From NCBI GenBank assembly GCA_905183005.1, contig CAJJDO010000002.1:1017450-1081449 (forward strand): a stretch of 64,000 bases of DNA. The letters run 5' to 3'. The notes under the pieces are model-generated. The model saw only the letters and a list, made by a program, of their open reading frames with translations, was not told where the DNA came from and searched no databases. Of the stretch, positions 12,908 through 25,039 are shown one piece after another; positions within the stretch are counted from its first letter, which is position 1; every line of letters begins with the position of its first letter. Made by a program: the position numbers and the translations under genes. The stretch comes from Paramecium pentaurelia. Lineage: Eukaryota; Ciliophora; Oligohymenophorea; Peniculida; Parameciidae.

Positions 12908-14430
12908 ATGACAACTTATAGACATGACTTATTTGGCAATATCATTAGAATTTCTCGAAATGGAAAATTTGTTGATTTATTATTGGATGAATATATTGTA
13001 TTTAAGAATATGATGGCATAAAGATGTTTATAAACAACATTTCATGATGAATTTGGAGTAACAAAAATGATAGGAAAGGGTAGTTTTGCAAAAGTATATT
13101 TTGCTACTAAAAAATCAACAGGAGTTAATTATGCTGTAAAAGCATTCAATAAAGAATTCATGTAAGATTAATTCAAAGGTAGAGAATCATTAGAAAATGA
13201 AATCAAAGTTATGAGAAGATTAAACTAAGAAAATCTAGTAAAATTATATGAAACATATGAAACATAAAATTCAATCTATTTTATATTAGATATATTAAAA
13301 GGAGGTGAATTATTAATCAAAGTCAAGTAATAACCTTTGAGTGCTCCAAGTTTATAAAAATTAATGTATAATTTGATGAAAGCACTTTGTCATTTACATT
13401 CTAAAAAATGTATGCATCGAGATTTGAAACCAGAAAATTTATTATTAAAAGAGAAAGATAATGATACAGATATTGTTATAGCTGATTTTGGATTAGCATG
13501 TTTTTTAAATGAAGATATACTTTTTAAAAGATGTGGAACTCCAGGATTTGTTGCTCCAGAAATATTATTATATAAAGAAGGAGATCCATTTTATGATGAA
13601 AAATGTGATGTATTTAGTGCAGGTGTTATCTTTTATGTTCTATTAACAGGTAGATAACCATTCTAAGGAACTGATTATAAAAGTATTCTAAGAGCAAATA
13701 AAAATTGTGAAGTTAATTATGAAATAAAATAGATTTAATCTGTAAAATAAATTAAAATAATTAATATAGGCACCCATATAGTTAGTAGATTTATTAAAGA
13801 AAATGTTGTATCCTGATCCAAAAATTAGAGTTTCTTCTGAAGAATGTTTAAAACATCCTTATTTTAAGGAAATCTTCAAGGAATAAGATCTAATAGATGT
13901 TTAAGAAAATCTTAGAGATTATGATAAGGATTTTATTTATGGATTAGGTAAATAATAAGGGTATTATATGTTATTTAATAAATAGTCCACCAAGTTAAGT
14001 TGGTTCAATGTAATTATAATAAAGATAGCCTGCTTTGAATGGAAGAATTGACACTATTGGTTCATTTTCAAATGTATCTAATAATGGATCAGTTACAAGA
14101 TTAGATTAGAAACCATAATTATAATAAAGTAAATTTAGTTAATTTGGAAATCTAAATAAATAATAACCTTAATCAGATTAAAGTAAATTAAAAATTGAAT
14201 ATATAGATTCTCCTGTAATGAAGAAGAATTTATAATCAGATTTACGTAAGACAGCTTTGAAAAATTCATTTTAATAACAAATAAATCAATTAAGTAAAGA
14301 TGATGATTGTGTAAATGATGAAGCTGCTCACTTAGAAGATGCTATATCAAAATTAAACTCTAAGACACCTAAAATGGGAGGATTAAAAAAAGCAAATTCA
14401 TATAAAATACCAAAATCATCAATGGAATGA
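12908..14430 (+). CDS. CAMK-type serine/threonine protein kinase
   Basis: ATG at 12908; introns 13742-13769 (28 nt) and 13961-13985 (25 nt); TGA at 14428-14430; 489 residues. All kinase landmarks are present: glycine loop IGKGSFAKV (55-63), ATP lysine in YAVKAF (K78), catalytic loop HRDLKPEN (170-177), DFG (193-195), and APE (216-218) after CGTPGFVAPEIL. The Lys in the catalytic loop marks it as Ser/Thr-specific, and the GTPGFVAPE activation segment is typical of the calmodulin-dependent/CDPK group. The domain ends near residue 320. The C-terminal 165 residues are Gln/Ser/Asn-rich and disordered, with no EF hands, so it is not a classic CDPK. A short N-terminal extension (RISRNGKFVDLLLDEYIVF) looks folded and may be regulatory. 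Convergent with the next gene, 12 bp apart. Confidence 0.92.
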
Positions 14431-14442
14431 GATATACTATAA

Positions 14443-15159
14443 TCATTAATCCCGTTTGCCTGAAAATATTCTATTAATCATCTTCAATTATTGTTTAGTT
14501 TATAAAAATGATACAGGTTAACCAATATTTGGTAACTTTGTTTAAGTTCCTCTTAATTATTATTTATTAATTGTTTATTTTAATTACAACTACTACATGC
14601 ATTATTACTTTGGACATTCGATATCTTTTACAAAGTTACTCATCGTTTCCCTTTTACTTTATCCACTATGAATTCTAAATACTTATCTGAATCCTTAACT
14701 AGAGTTTCTTTGTTAGAAGATATCAGGTAGCTTCTTTAATTATTTGAAAGGAGGACTTTAGTGTTCATCATTAATCTATAAGAATTCATTCATGAATTTA
14801 AATTAATCACCAAAACTAAATTATTAGGGATAACTAGAACGTTGATTTACATTAGAACTAAATATTCGATAATTGTTAGATTTTTTATCCTCAGAATTTG
14901 TATGCAATTCTGATCTTTTTCTCATTCCATATATTTGTGGAGGAGTATGTTACCCTTCAACTCCAGAATTATCAGAACTTCTCTTGGATGTAGTTCTTAA
15001 ATTTGATTAATTTTATAATTACATCTGAGTTGAAGGATTTGAAACATTTCTTTGAACAGGATGTTTCAACAATCGTCTTGTATGAACAAATTTCTATTTC
15101 ATGCCTTAATTATCAACAGGGAAAAAAAAGTTTGCTGTCTTTTCTAACTCATCATTCAT
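14443..15159 (-). CDS. Gln/Ser-rich basic hypothetical protein, 238 aa
   Basis: 239 intronless codons from the ATG complementary to 15157-15159 (MNDELEKTANFFFPVDNQG) to TGA at 14443-14445. Basic, low-complexity and probably disordered, with scattered motifs such as KFVHTRRLLKHPVQR and TPPQIYGMRKRSEL. No domain, signal peptide or membrane segment. Ends 12 bp from the kinase stop on the opposite strand and starts next to an ATT microsatellite. Function unknown; real gene status rests on an uninterrupted frame over its full length. Confidence 0.65.
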
Positions 15160-15191
15160 CTTTTATTTATTAAAACTTTCTTAATGCTTAA

Positions 15192-15254
<63 letters not shown>
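15192..15254. repeat. (ATT)21 microsatellite
   Basis: About 63 bp of uninterrupted ATT triplets between the start codons of two divergent genes (15159 on minus, 15369 on plus). It is outside both coding frames, so length change would affect only promoter or leader spacing. Confidence 0.95.
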
Positions 15255-15256
<2 letters not shown>

Positions 15257-15368
15257 ATATGATATTCTTATTCTTTCCACTATTATATGCACAATTACTA
15301 TATCCATATCCTTAAAATCAATCAATTGAAACTCTAGAATTCATTCAAACTATCAACTAATAAAAACA

Positions 15369-16211
15369 ATGCATAAATTTATATCAACATTCAAATCATC
15401 AAAATATTATCCATACACAGTATATCCTTTCTAATAATTATCAAGATTACTAATTTAAGCTATCCTAAATTAATGGATAAAATGTTCCAAAATTGCTATT
15501 CAATATTATAATCACAAATAATTCGATCTATATCCAACCTTTTAAAATATTAAGCTAAATTACAATTAAAAAATCAATTTAACATTTTTTGAATAGTTGT
15601 CTAAACTTTTACCATCACATTCCCCTTATTTAAATGTATTAGAACCATGTTATTTGTGGGCTTAAAATATGACACATCTCTTTTTAAAAATCAAATTCAC
15701 TACCAAAATTGATATTCCAGGAGCATAAACTGTCAATAATTTTTAAATTAATATAACTGAACCTTCCTTATACATAGAAGCTTATTCGTTTGAATTACTT
15801 AATCGGTATGTTTTAAGAATAAAAACATATAAGTTTATGAATCCAACATATTTTCATTATAAATTTGTTGAATTAGGTTAAGTAATCATTGAAATCTTGA
15901 AAAGTCCATCTCCTTATTTTTGGAAAAATGTCCATTCAAATATCATGTACAATCCTCCAAATCAATATATATGGTGGGATATGTATTATTAATATAGAGG
16001 ATAATTAGAAGTGGCATTTGGATTATTAGAAGATACTGAAAATAAAAGAGAAGAAATGGAAAGACAAAAATTATCAGAAGACTTAAAGATGAGAGAAAGC
16101 AAAAAATAATATAAAAAAATAAAAGAGGATAATTAAGAATTATATAAATAATTATATTGTAGATATTGTAATCCTTTAGACGGAGATGAATGGTCAAGTT
16201 GGATTATATGA
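15369..16211 (+). CDS. CS (p23/Hsp20-like) domain protein
   Basis: ATG at 15369-15371, TGA at 16209-16211, 280 residues, no intron. An apparent upstream ATG at 15258 opens a different frame that dies at 15669 and is rejected. Residues about 93-200 fit a CS domain: opening CYLWAQNMTHLFLKIKF, the strand IDIPGAQTVNNFQINI, and the closing VIIEILKSPSPYFWKNV, matching the W-Q, L-P and E-L-K-W landmarks of p23/NudC/Sgt1-like domains. The N-terminus carries a Tyr/Pro-rich segment (KYYPYTVYPFQQL). The C-terminal 70 residues are a charged helix ending in a CRYC pair. By family, a co-chaperone, possibly for Hsp90 or dynein assembly; partner unknown. Convergent with thioredoxin 23 bp away. Confidence 0.75.
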
Positions 16212-16234
16212 TTAAATATTAATATTCATAATAT

Positions 16235-16609
16235 TCATTATTTTGGAATTTGATCGAAGAATTTGTTTAATTAATCTGGTGGCAACATACCTGTAAAATT
16301 ATTTACTTTCTTTCCATTTTAAAATAATATAACAGTTGGTACTACTTCAATATTATTTAAATTTGCTAATTATTCATGTTGATCAATGTCAATTTTTATT
16401 AAAGTAACATTCGGATGTTCTTTAACTTTTTGTTCTAATATTGGAGTCAATCTTTTGCATGGTCCACACCATCTAAATTATTATTAATTAAATTACGTAG
16501 CATAAAAATCAACAATTATTGGTTTGCTAGCTTTAATGACATCTTTTTCCCAATCTGTCAAGTTTTGAATACTACCAAAGCTTTTAATTAACTTGTTTAA
16601 TCTAAACAT
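16235..16609 (-). CDS. Thioredoxin, probably mitochondrial
   Basis: ATG complementary to 16607-16609; 24-nt intron at 16473-16496 splitting the codon before the active site; TGA at 16235-16237; 116 residues. The redox motif WCGPC is at residues 39-43, preceded by PIIVDFYAT; the cis-proline loop is VVPTVILF; the C-terminal helix ends KFFDQIP. Length and motif order match a classical thioredoxin. The N-terminus MFRLNKLIKSFGS is basic and amphipathic with no acidic residue, which fits a mitochondrial presequence (inference). It would reduce protein disulfides with electrons from thioredoxin reductase. Confidence 0.95.
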
Positions 16610-16704
16610 AAATAAAAATTTAATAATAATAAAAATTGTTAAAAAAAATTAATTATAAGTTAAATATTCAAAGAATCTTTTATTTATCATAAAAAATAAG
16701 AACA

Positions 16705-16918
16705 TCAAATACATATATAATTTAAACTATTTTATTTTTTATCCTTCAAATAAATATTTAATTACTTTACTCTATAACCCTAACTAGAAATTACCTTAGC
16801 AATAAATCTATCAAACTCTTTATTTTTTTTTATTTATTATTACTAATGCTACTTTTATTTAATAGCCATGATTTAGAAAATTTTTATTCTATAAACCTAA
16901 AAATCCTTATTTACTCAT
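16705..16918 (-). pseudogene. Small gene broken at a homopolymer (about 70 aa)
   Basis: The ATG complementary to 16916-16918 opens MSKQGFLGLQNKNFLNHGYQ, continuing as IKVALVIINKKK until the frame slips at a run of nine A on the coding strand (T9 at 16823-16831). One base fewer in the run continues smoothly into EFDRFIAKVISSQGYRVKQ and a basic C-terminus ending at TGA 16705-16707. Either a single-base sequencing error, a 1-nt frameshift allele or translational slippage. Two short-intron alternatives (26 or 35 nt) leave the wrong frame. I recognise no family. Located between thioredoxin and the aspartyl-protease-like gene, same strand. Confidence 0.4.
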
Positions 16919-17393
16919 AATTAAAATGATACTCTTTATTGTATATTTATATATCCAATCATATTTAATTAAATTAATAAAATATACTATATAGTTCTTA
17001 GATATTCTCTATTAAAAATATTATTTCTTATAGCATATAATTCAACTTATAATCTTAAAATCTAAAAGTGTAAACAAAATTCAGAATTCAAATATATATA
17101 AAATAGAACTACTCATAATATTGATATTAATAATAAAATTCATTTTGTACTATCTATTAGTGCAATTAAATTCTTTATTAAAATGACTAATAATAAATTT
17201 TTAATTCTCAATAATTATGTATTTTTTTAATTTATCTAATGATTTATGAATCTTTTTGGAAAATAAAAGGAGACGATTAATTATAATAATAAAGTTGATA
17301 TAAGTTTATTATTTTTAATTCAATTGAATACAATACTAAAAGATTAATTGATTTAATATAATCATAGGTTAATTAATAATATATATCTTTTGA
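16919..17393. other. Intergenic region, no gene seen
   Basis: About 475 very AT-rich bases without a convincing frame on either strand. Contains poly-T tracts and ATATAT runs only. Confidence 0.55.
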
Positions 17394-18581
17394 TCATTTA
17401 AGAATCTAGGTTTCATTCAAAATGAGCTATTAGTCAACTCTTTTATTTTAGACCTTAAGTAAATATTTTACTCTAATCCTTCGAAATATTGCATATATAA
17501 AAATAGAAAATATTAATATGATTATTAACTTAACTAAATCTTAATAAATAGACACATCCTTTTGATTTAATTATAAATTGCATTTGTCTTCTAATAATTA
17601 TTCAATAAATATTTCTTGTGTAAAGGAAGTAAAATGAATAATTTTGTTTTTGAGAAAACTACTTCCTAAAATAATTTCAGATTTAAGGGAATTTCCAATT
17701 AATTTTAGAAAATCTACCTCTAAATTTTCATAATTATAAAATATGTAATCTTCAGGCATAATAAGCAAAGGCTATTCTTTTACATTGTAAAATTTTATTG
17801 GATTTATAAATTCAACTCTTAACGAATTTGTATCTCTATAAAAAAAATTATTTTCATCATCAGATTAATATTCATAAAATTCATTTTATTTTGAGAAAAT
17901 TTTGATTCTCTAAAACAACTCAATTGGTAAAATTATAATTTCTATTCCATCAAGGATAGTGATTTAATAATTTGAAATATCAAATACTTAATCAAAACAT
18001 TCTAAATATGAAATTCGAATTGAATATGTTACTGAATCCTCTTAGTGGTAAATTTAACTCTTGATTCCATTTATATTTAATCTATTTTTTTGTAGGTTTT
18101 CATTCTATCTAGTTTTTAAATATGCGTCTTATCCTGATCGGCACAATGAATATCCAAAATACACGAAAGAATTAAAAAATTGTGTTAAAGGACTTAATGT
18201 TAAGAAGTTTATGTTTAAGTGATTAATTTCAAAATCTATGGGTGGATTGTAAAAAGTTATAAATTCGGTATTATATGTATTCATTTCTTCATCATAAATC
18301 GAAAAATTCTTAATTTTTAATTAGACTCTTTCTTATGTATCAGTATTATTATTTTATAATGCCATCCAACATTAATTATACCCATAAGGGCAATATTGAT
18401 CATTATCTTCATCATAAATTTGTGAAATTAAACCTTATAAACTGATAATTGCTGTTGATGATGTGTCTAAATTTATCATTAGATTATTTGACTTATATTC
18501 TAATAAATATAATGAATGAGCAAGATAAAGGAATACGAGTATTATAATCATATTATAATTATTTTTAATTTTTTTCCTCAT
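17394..18581 (-). CDS. Membrane-anchored aspartyl-protease-like protein, catalytic motifs degenerate
   Basis: Chosen start is the ATG complementary to 18579-18581 (MRKKIKNNYNMIIILVFLYL), giving 395 residues to TGA at 17394-17396, no intron. Residues 11-27 are a signal peptide or anchor. LDTSST at 38-43 sits where pepsin-family proteases have their first DTG(S/T); a Cys pair follows (YCPYGYNQCW). The second-lobe motif appears as TILDGIEIIILP where DTGTSxxxLP is expected, losing the DTG. A late ILGSSFLKNKIIHF matches the family C-terminal ILGxxFLRxxxxxF strand. A C-terminal hydrophobic span (LVKLIIILIFSIFIYAIF) ends in a basic tail, so it is a type I membrane protein. I infer a catalytically dead pepsin-like fold; the family assignment itself is moderate. 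Confidence 0.6.
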
Positions 18582-18789
18582 TAATTTAATAGTAGCCTCA
18601 ATATAAATATTTACTATTTTTTCCAATATTTAAGAAGAAGAATCATAGCAAAAACTAAATGGTTAAAATTATATATTCAAAATTGTAATAACAATAATAG
18701 TATTATAACTGAAGATTGCTTAGAGGGTAAATATTTATGTTAGAGTCATGCGAAAATTTATGATAATTTATAAATATTATGTTTTTACT

Positions 18790-19107
18790 TCATTAAATGA
18801 AACTTTTATTAGATTCTTTTATAAAGTTGTATTATTATTATTAATTTTTCGTTTTTATTTTATTCCAAAGTTACATATATGAATAAAGACATATATATTA
18901 AAAAATAAAAATTTGTTCATCATACCAATAATGAGTTAAAAGCTCACAAAACCATCCTATCTTAAAATTTTTAATAACTTTTATTAATCCATAATTTTTC
19001 TGAAGATCAAATCTAAAATTATTTAATTTTTGGGGATGATACTGCCTATCAAATGAAACAAATAATTCAATTTGAATATGATATTTTAAATCTTTTAAAA
19101 AAATCAT
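18790..19107 (-). CDS. Possible small protein, 105 aa
   Basis: 106-codon frame from the ATG complementary to 19105-19107 (MIFLKDLKYHIQIELFVSFD) to TGA at 18790-18792, bounded upstream by an in-frame TGA. The first 69 residues are varied and include rare amino acids (Trp, Cys, His, Gly: IGWFCELLTHYWYDEQ), which is unusual for random AT-rich sequence, whereas the tail is Asn/Gln/Lys-rich. No family recognised. It could equally be a remnant of a larger gene. Confidence 0.3.
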
Positions 19108-19408
19108 GAGAAAAATAAAAGAGTTATAAGATAGCTATCAGATAAGAATTAATGAATCAATATAATTTTTATCAATATTTAATGAATGAATTTTCTGTTA
19201 AAGAAAATGATTTTTTTATCTGTAATTATTTTGATTTCATTTAATTTAAACTACATAATTTTTCTTGTTTTTATTTAGTTTTGAAAATAAAGATACACAT
19301 AGTATATATAAATTTAAGTAATTATTATGTATTCATCCCAGATTCTTATCATTTTAATATAGGTTGTGGCTTTTAATTAAAATTAAAATAAATAGAATAA
19401 ACATTTAT

Positions 19409-20893
19409 TCATTTATATAATATTTCATATATTAGATATCTATCTGATTTATAATTCCAAAAGATTAAATATTATGTATTCTCTGTCATTGTACCATATA
19501 TTGATGCATAGTTGCAATTCAATTCATGAATAATTTCTAAGTTACCATCCTTCTTTATTCTCAATAAATAAATATATCTTTTTTATCTTATTACTATCAC
19601 ATTTTTTTCTATATTTTATATAATTGGAAAGAGACTCTCATCCCAATTATAATCATCATTAGTTAATTGTAGTTCCTTATTTATATCTTCTTAGAAAATA
19701 TTTTGATATTTCTAGAAAACCTAGATTTTTTCAATTTATTCAGTAACCCATAAGAACTAATTATCATTAATAAATTTAATTTTTTCACCTTAATATTACT
19801 AATCCTATTTATATTTAACTTGCCATTTATCTTCTTAATTTTTCTCCCAAATTATAAAATGATCATATCCACAAGTTGCAAATTGAGTCTCTGATATATT
19901 AAAACTAATTGAACAAACCTTATTAGTATGTTCATTTAAAGTATAAAGATAATGTAATTTATTCTTCTTAAAATCCACATTCCAAATTGTAATTGATTTA
20001 TCTTTACTCCCTACAATTAATTAATCTTCTTTTTAATTTAATATAAAGCATTCTATCCAATCAATATGAATTCTATATTATTAAGAGTGAATCCACTAAT
20101 TCTATTTAATACATTTCCAACATATCAGCGAATTATCTTTAGATCCTGAAATAAAATTTTTCTACTTTTTACTAAACTTTAAACATTGTACATCATCACT
20201 ATGTGCTTTAAGAGTTGAAATTTCATTAATTTTTCCATTTTAGAAATTCCACAATACTATATCTTCATTTTTACCAGAAATCATCAGTGAAAATTCTTAA
20301 TTTATATCAATAGCATAACACATTTCCTTTTAAATAATAGAATCATCAATTAATTTTATTTAAATCTCCTTATCTTATTATATTTCCTGATTATGTTATA
20401 CAACTTCTTATTAACAAAAATACTATTTTCCTTAAACTTATTTCCCCAAGTCTTACAATATTTATATGCATTATTAAGTCTCTTCATATTGATCATATTT
20501 TTATATAAATCTAGTTATATCTTGGATGTAATATTCATTACACTATTCAATTTAAATATTCATTAATTAAAGATCTAAAGAATCTAATGAAAATTAATCA
20601 ATATTAATAGTATTAATTTTTTGAAAAAATGCATTTAATTTCAATATCCATTAATCACTTTGTATAATTATTAAATCTAACTATTATATTAATTTTGTCT
20701 TTAAATTTTAAATAACTTGTTTCAAAATATCTACATTTTCAATTGCTTATTTGATTATTATTCCTATTATTTATTATTTCTAGTTCTTTTCTTCTCTTAT
20801 TTACATCATATGCGCTTCATTTTATTGAGATTAAGTTTTGTCTAGGTTCTCTAAGTTAAGTAATCCTCTTAATTCTTAATCTTTAGGGTCCAT
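19409..20893 (-). CDS. Coiled-coil plus WD40 repeat protein, 494 aa
   Basis: 495 intronless codons from the ATG complementary to 20891-20893 (MDPKDQELRGLLNLENLDK) to TGA at 19409-19411. Residues about 25-170 are helical (coiled coil). From about residue 205 come WD40 blades: IVLWNFQNGK, SLICWKCIKQNQW, SITIWNVDF preceded by LIVGSKDKS, then HTNKVCSISF and ATCGYDHFIIW, followed by weaker blades to the C-terminus (YLIFWNYKSDRYLI). One of four paralogues in this window with the same plan (see 23015, 30741, 36449). A scaffold role is expected from the beta-propeller; partner unknown. Confidence 0.85.
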
Positions 20894-21270
20894 TGCTATT
20901 CATAATAAATGGTTAAATTACATTCAGGAAATACAATAATTATTTATTAAATAAATAAATAATAACTTCATTGTAATTATTTTCCTTTCTCCATTATATA
21001 ATTAAATTTTGAATTATAAACTTAAATAATATTACTTCCAATATAATTAAATTCATAAGCAATAATAAAACTAATTTATTTTATTACTTAAAAAATTTAG
21101 ATGTGAAAAACTTATTTTTATTAGTTAGAAATAGATAAGTCATACTTATAATTCAAGAATCAATCAAATAGATTTTCAACAATAACTTTAGAAATAAATA
21201 AAATATTTAGAAAAGATATTTTTTCATTTTAGCTATAATTAGCCAATTTTTGAATGTAATTTTAAATTCG

Positions 21271-22579
21271 ATGAAATATTATTAAGATCAAGATTGGGGG
21301 ATTGTTATTGATATAGCAAATGAACAAATATCATAATTTTTTGAACCTATCCAATCAAATTGCAATTATTTTAATTTAAGAGATTAAGATAATTTTAAAG
21401 AAAAAAATAATTTAAGTTGTTTGATAAAATTATCTAATGTAATAAAAGTTGAAAGAGGAACAAAATTATTGGAAAAACATAATATTAAAGGAACAAAATT
21501 TGAATTATCTTAATGGATCATTTTATTTCAATATTTTTGAAGAAAAAAAATAGAATGAATAGAATGAGTAGAATGATGATAGTTAAATTTCAATAAAAAA
21601 TGAATCTGAGAAAAAAAAAGATGAAAGCTAAAAAAAAGTTGAAGAAAAAATTTAGGATGATTTTTTAGAATCATCATCTATTGATTCTAGCTTAGAACCT
21701 ATTTAATATGGTTTCATGGTATCATATCTAATTAGTCCAAATGAATAATATTTAGTTGTTAATTCAAAATAAGTTAGTAGTTGGTAAGTTTCAGATAAAA
21801 TAATCATTTTAGACCTTAAAAATTTAAGGTATTTTTAATTTTCATTTAAAACCAATTATATTGAAGCTCCTCCTACATATTTTTTATCTGATTATTTAAT
21901 AGGTATTGATGCTATGTATGATGGAAAAGTTTATTATATCTTTTTAGATTTAATGAAGAATTGGGGATAGAAATATATTATAAACTATAATTATCCAATT
22001 AATTAAATAATTTATGATAGATACTTGAATTGTTTATATATTTTAACACAAAATAATAAAATTTAAAAATAATAATTTAATTTAATAAACTAAGATTAGG
22101 AGATATAAATTATGATGAATTTTAAAAATGGTTGGCCATAGAATATACTTGAAAGTTATCCTTTATAAAATTTACATATTCTTAATGATTCATTTGCTTT
22201 ACTTAGTAACAAAATTAATTAATTGTTTTTAATAAAGATTAATAATAACCAAATATAAGTAGTTAAATATTATTAATGGAAATCCTTCAATACTAAAATT
22301 ATTAAATTACCCTTTAATAATTGTATGGCTGTAATGAGTAATGAATTAGAGGATATCTAACCAGTATTAGTAGATTATCGCAGGGGGAAATTAATACGAA
22401 AAGTACCTAAAGGAGGGGCTAATAGTTATCTATATACATATAATGGATCTTGTTTCATATCCAGTATTTATTAATCTTATTCTCTTCAGGTATTAAATAA
22501 GAAGAAAATTAAGGCATACTTTAATCATAAGGAATAATATTTGATATTTTAAGAGGAAATCAAAAATAAAGAAATTTGA
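21271..22579 (+). CDS. Hypothetical propeller-like protein, 5' exon structure unresolved
   Basis: Two overlapping frames. The first starts at ATG 21271 (MKYYQDQDWGIVIDIANEQ) and runs to TGA 21538-21540. The second runs from 21437 to TGA 22577-22579 and carries most of the protein (381 codons). Joining them needs an intron of length 1 mod 3 in 21410-21460; 37- or 40-nt GTT...AAG candidates exist there, or an indel in the A7 run near 21400. The C-terminal 270 residues after an acidic/Gln-rich linker (ESEKKKDESQKKVEEK) are beta-strand-like with recurring aromatic pairs (YLIGIDAMYDGKVYYIFLD), reminiscent of a degenerate beta-propeller, and the gene sits between two WD40 paralogues. Function unknown. 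Confidence 0.6.
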
Positions 22580-23014
22580 TGGATATGATTTAACTAGAAT
22601 AAACTAACATTAAATTTACTCATAATATAATTACTCAATAATGCAATGATACAATTAACTACAAATTGATATATTGAATTCATTATTATGAATGTCATAG
22701 TTTTTATTATTTAAAAAACTAATTGTCTGTTTTATAAAAATCTAAATCGCTTAATTATCATTAATTTGATAAATTTGTTAAAGATTATCTGAATATCTTT
22801 CTATGTTTTACTATTACTAGTAATTACTAATATCTGAATCAAAAAATTTAGGAAAAATAATTAATACAATTTATTAAGAAAAAGGATTTTCTTACTTTAT
22901 TGATGATTATTAATATAGAAATAGATTAAGAAATATATGATAATTTATATATAAATTTAAATAAAATAATTATAATAATTTAAATATTCAATATAAGAAA
23001 ATAATCATAATTAT
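22580..23014. other. Intergenic region, convergent genes
   Basis: About 435 bp between the 3' ends of two convergent genes; no frame or repeat of note. Confidence 0.55.
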
Positions 23015-25039
23015 TCATTATTAATATTTTCTTACTCTGATGCATATACTATCACTATCCCATGTAACTAGATATTTACCATCTCTAGTCATGGCACCAT
23101 ATAGATAAACATCTGAATTTTAAATTGATTACACAACAGAAAATTCATTATTTTTCTGATTGATTTTAATTATATTCATAGTATTTCCATTTTTATGAAG
23201 TAGAATAGATTTTTCTTCAATCAACTATTAAGAAAAGAAATCCCATCTATTATCTTTTGAATTTATTTTAAGTTCTTAGATTATCTAAAAATTTCTATTT
23301 TCTTAATCTCTCTTATATATTAAAAGATATCCTTAATCATAAGGTTAGAATGTAAATAAATCATCCTTAATAAATTTCAAACTATATCCACATTTATTTG
23401 TTTAAATAATCTACATTATACACCATTATTTATTATTTTGTATATATTAAGTAAGAAAGATCTCAGTTCCTGTAGAACAAGAAATGAGTTAAGTAGATGA
23501 AACATTTAGACTTATACTACGAATTTCATTAGAATGACCATTAAGTATTTATTTACAATACCATTGATTATCTTTCTTAGACCAAAATCTAATAGAACGA
23601 TCATCACTACCAGAAATAATCAAATCTTCTCTATTATTCATTATAACTCCTGCCCTAATATAATCAGTATGTCCTTCCAAAACTTATTAACAATACCAAA
23701 GATTATTACTATCACAAGACCATATCATTATTTTACAATCATTACAACCTGATATAAATTAATTAGACCTATTCATAAAATATAAACATCTCACATAATC
23801 TTTATGATTGTCTAATATTTATGTTTATGTTAATTAACCTTGCCTAAATTAAAATACTTTAATAAAACGATTACATCCAACAACTAAAACATTAGAATCA
23901 CTATTGAAAGCAAAAGATAAACATTTTTCTTCTTTTATATTATATTACTCTTATAATTTATAATTTAATGGAACTGCTTAATTTGTTTGTTCAATTTTAT
24001 CTTTATTTGATATTTAATTAATTAATGGATTATTCCAATTGATTAAAAATGATTCAAATTAAACTACAAGCATATTACAAAAACCTATAGTTTAATTCAT
24101 CATTTTTGATATTTAGATATCTTTAGCCATAAATTCTTATTCAATTAATTCAATATAATTTTTTTAAGCATAGATATAAGCAACATCTATTAATTAACTA
24201 TTTGTGAATTCAGACCAATCTTATTACATCATTTAAAATTGTTGATGAAGTTAATCATTTTCTAATTTAGTTTGATTATTCAATTATTAATTAATTTCTT
24301 CAATTAACTTTTGGAAATATGTTGTTAATGATTAAATTTATTAGTAAATAATATTTGATTTTGATATTAATTTATCTTAAGCCAAATTAAATGAATTTAA
24401 ATTTTCTATTATGTATTCATTCCATTTATTTTTCATATTTTATATGGTGATATATTGTCCATATTTATTATATTATCTACAGTTTTCACAAGCTAATTTA
24501 TTTGAAATTTCTCCCTTTAATTCTATATATCTTATTTATTATTAATGTTAATCACAAATCCATTTTCCATCTTTCTATTTTTAATGAGGATGAAATATTC
24601 TATTTAAACTTGTTATAGTATCATTGAAATTTATCTTTTAAATTGTCTAAAAGCAATTAATCAAAATATCAGAATTTACTAGATTCTACAACTAATTCTT
24701 CAACAATTATTTAATCCTTTCACAATCGACTAATTATTCTTATAATAATATATTTAATTTATTAGGATTGTTATACACTTGATATGGTAATTCATAAACT
24801 AATTATCCAATTTATTTTGATTTAAGTTACAATTCTTAGACTTAATTATCTAAGTCTTGTATATATTTAAGTGATGATTCAATAAAAGCAATCATCTATT
24901 TTTGAATATGACTTTTAAGAGTAATAAGTGCCTTAATAGCAATTTGAGTGTCCTTTTATTAAAGAGGAATCCATTTTTACTTTAAGTTCTATTCAATACT
25001 TCCTGTATCTTGATCTTCTATATTATAAACTTAAAACAT
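23015..25039 (-). CDS. Zinc-finger, coiled-coil and WD40 protein, 674 aa
   Basis: 675 intronless codons from the ATG complementary to 25037-25039 (MFQVYNIEDQDTGSIEQN) to TGA at 23015-23017. Residues about 20-150 helical; a Cys/His pair cluster around residues 160-190 (WICDQHQQQ ... LACENCRQYNK) resembles half of a B-box-type zinc site; a second coiled coil covers about 200-370. WD40 blades follow from about 390: CLSFAFNSDSNVLVVGC, YVRCLYFMNRSNQFISGC with KIMIWSCD, LIISGSDDRSIRFWSKKDNQW, and a last blade YLVTWDSDSICIRVRKY that ends the protein. Short plus-strand frames inside are shadows. Closest relatives in the window are the genes at 36449 and 30741. Confidence 0.85.

Noticed and set aside
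15258..15670. Upstream ATG and signal-peptide-like MIFLFFPLLYAQLLYPYP
   Set aside because: Its frame ends at TGA within the CS-domain gene, while another frame from ATG 15369 runs unbroken through the whole domain.
23534..23752. Plus-strand ORF
   Set aside because: Antisense to WD40 blades of the gene at 23015-25039.
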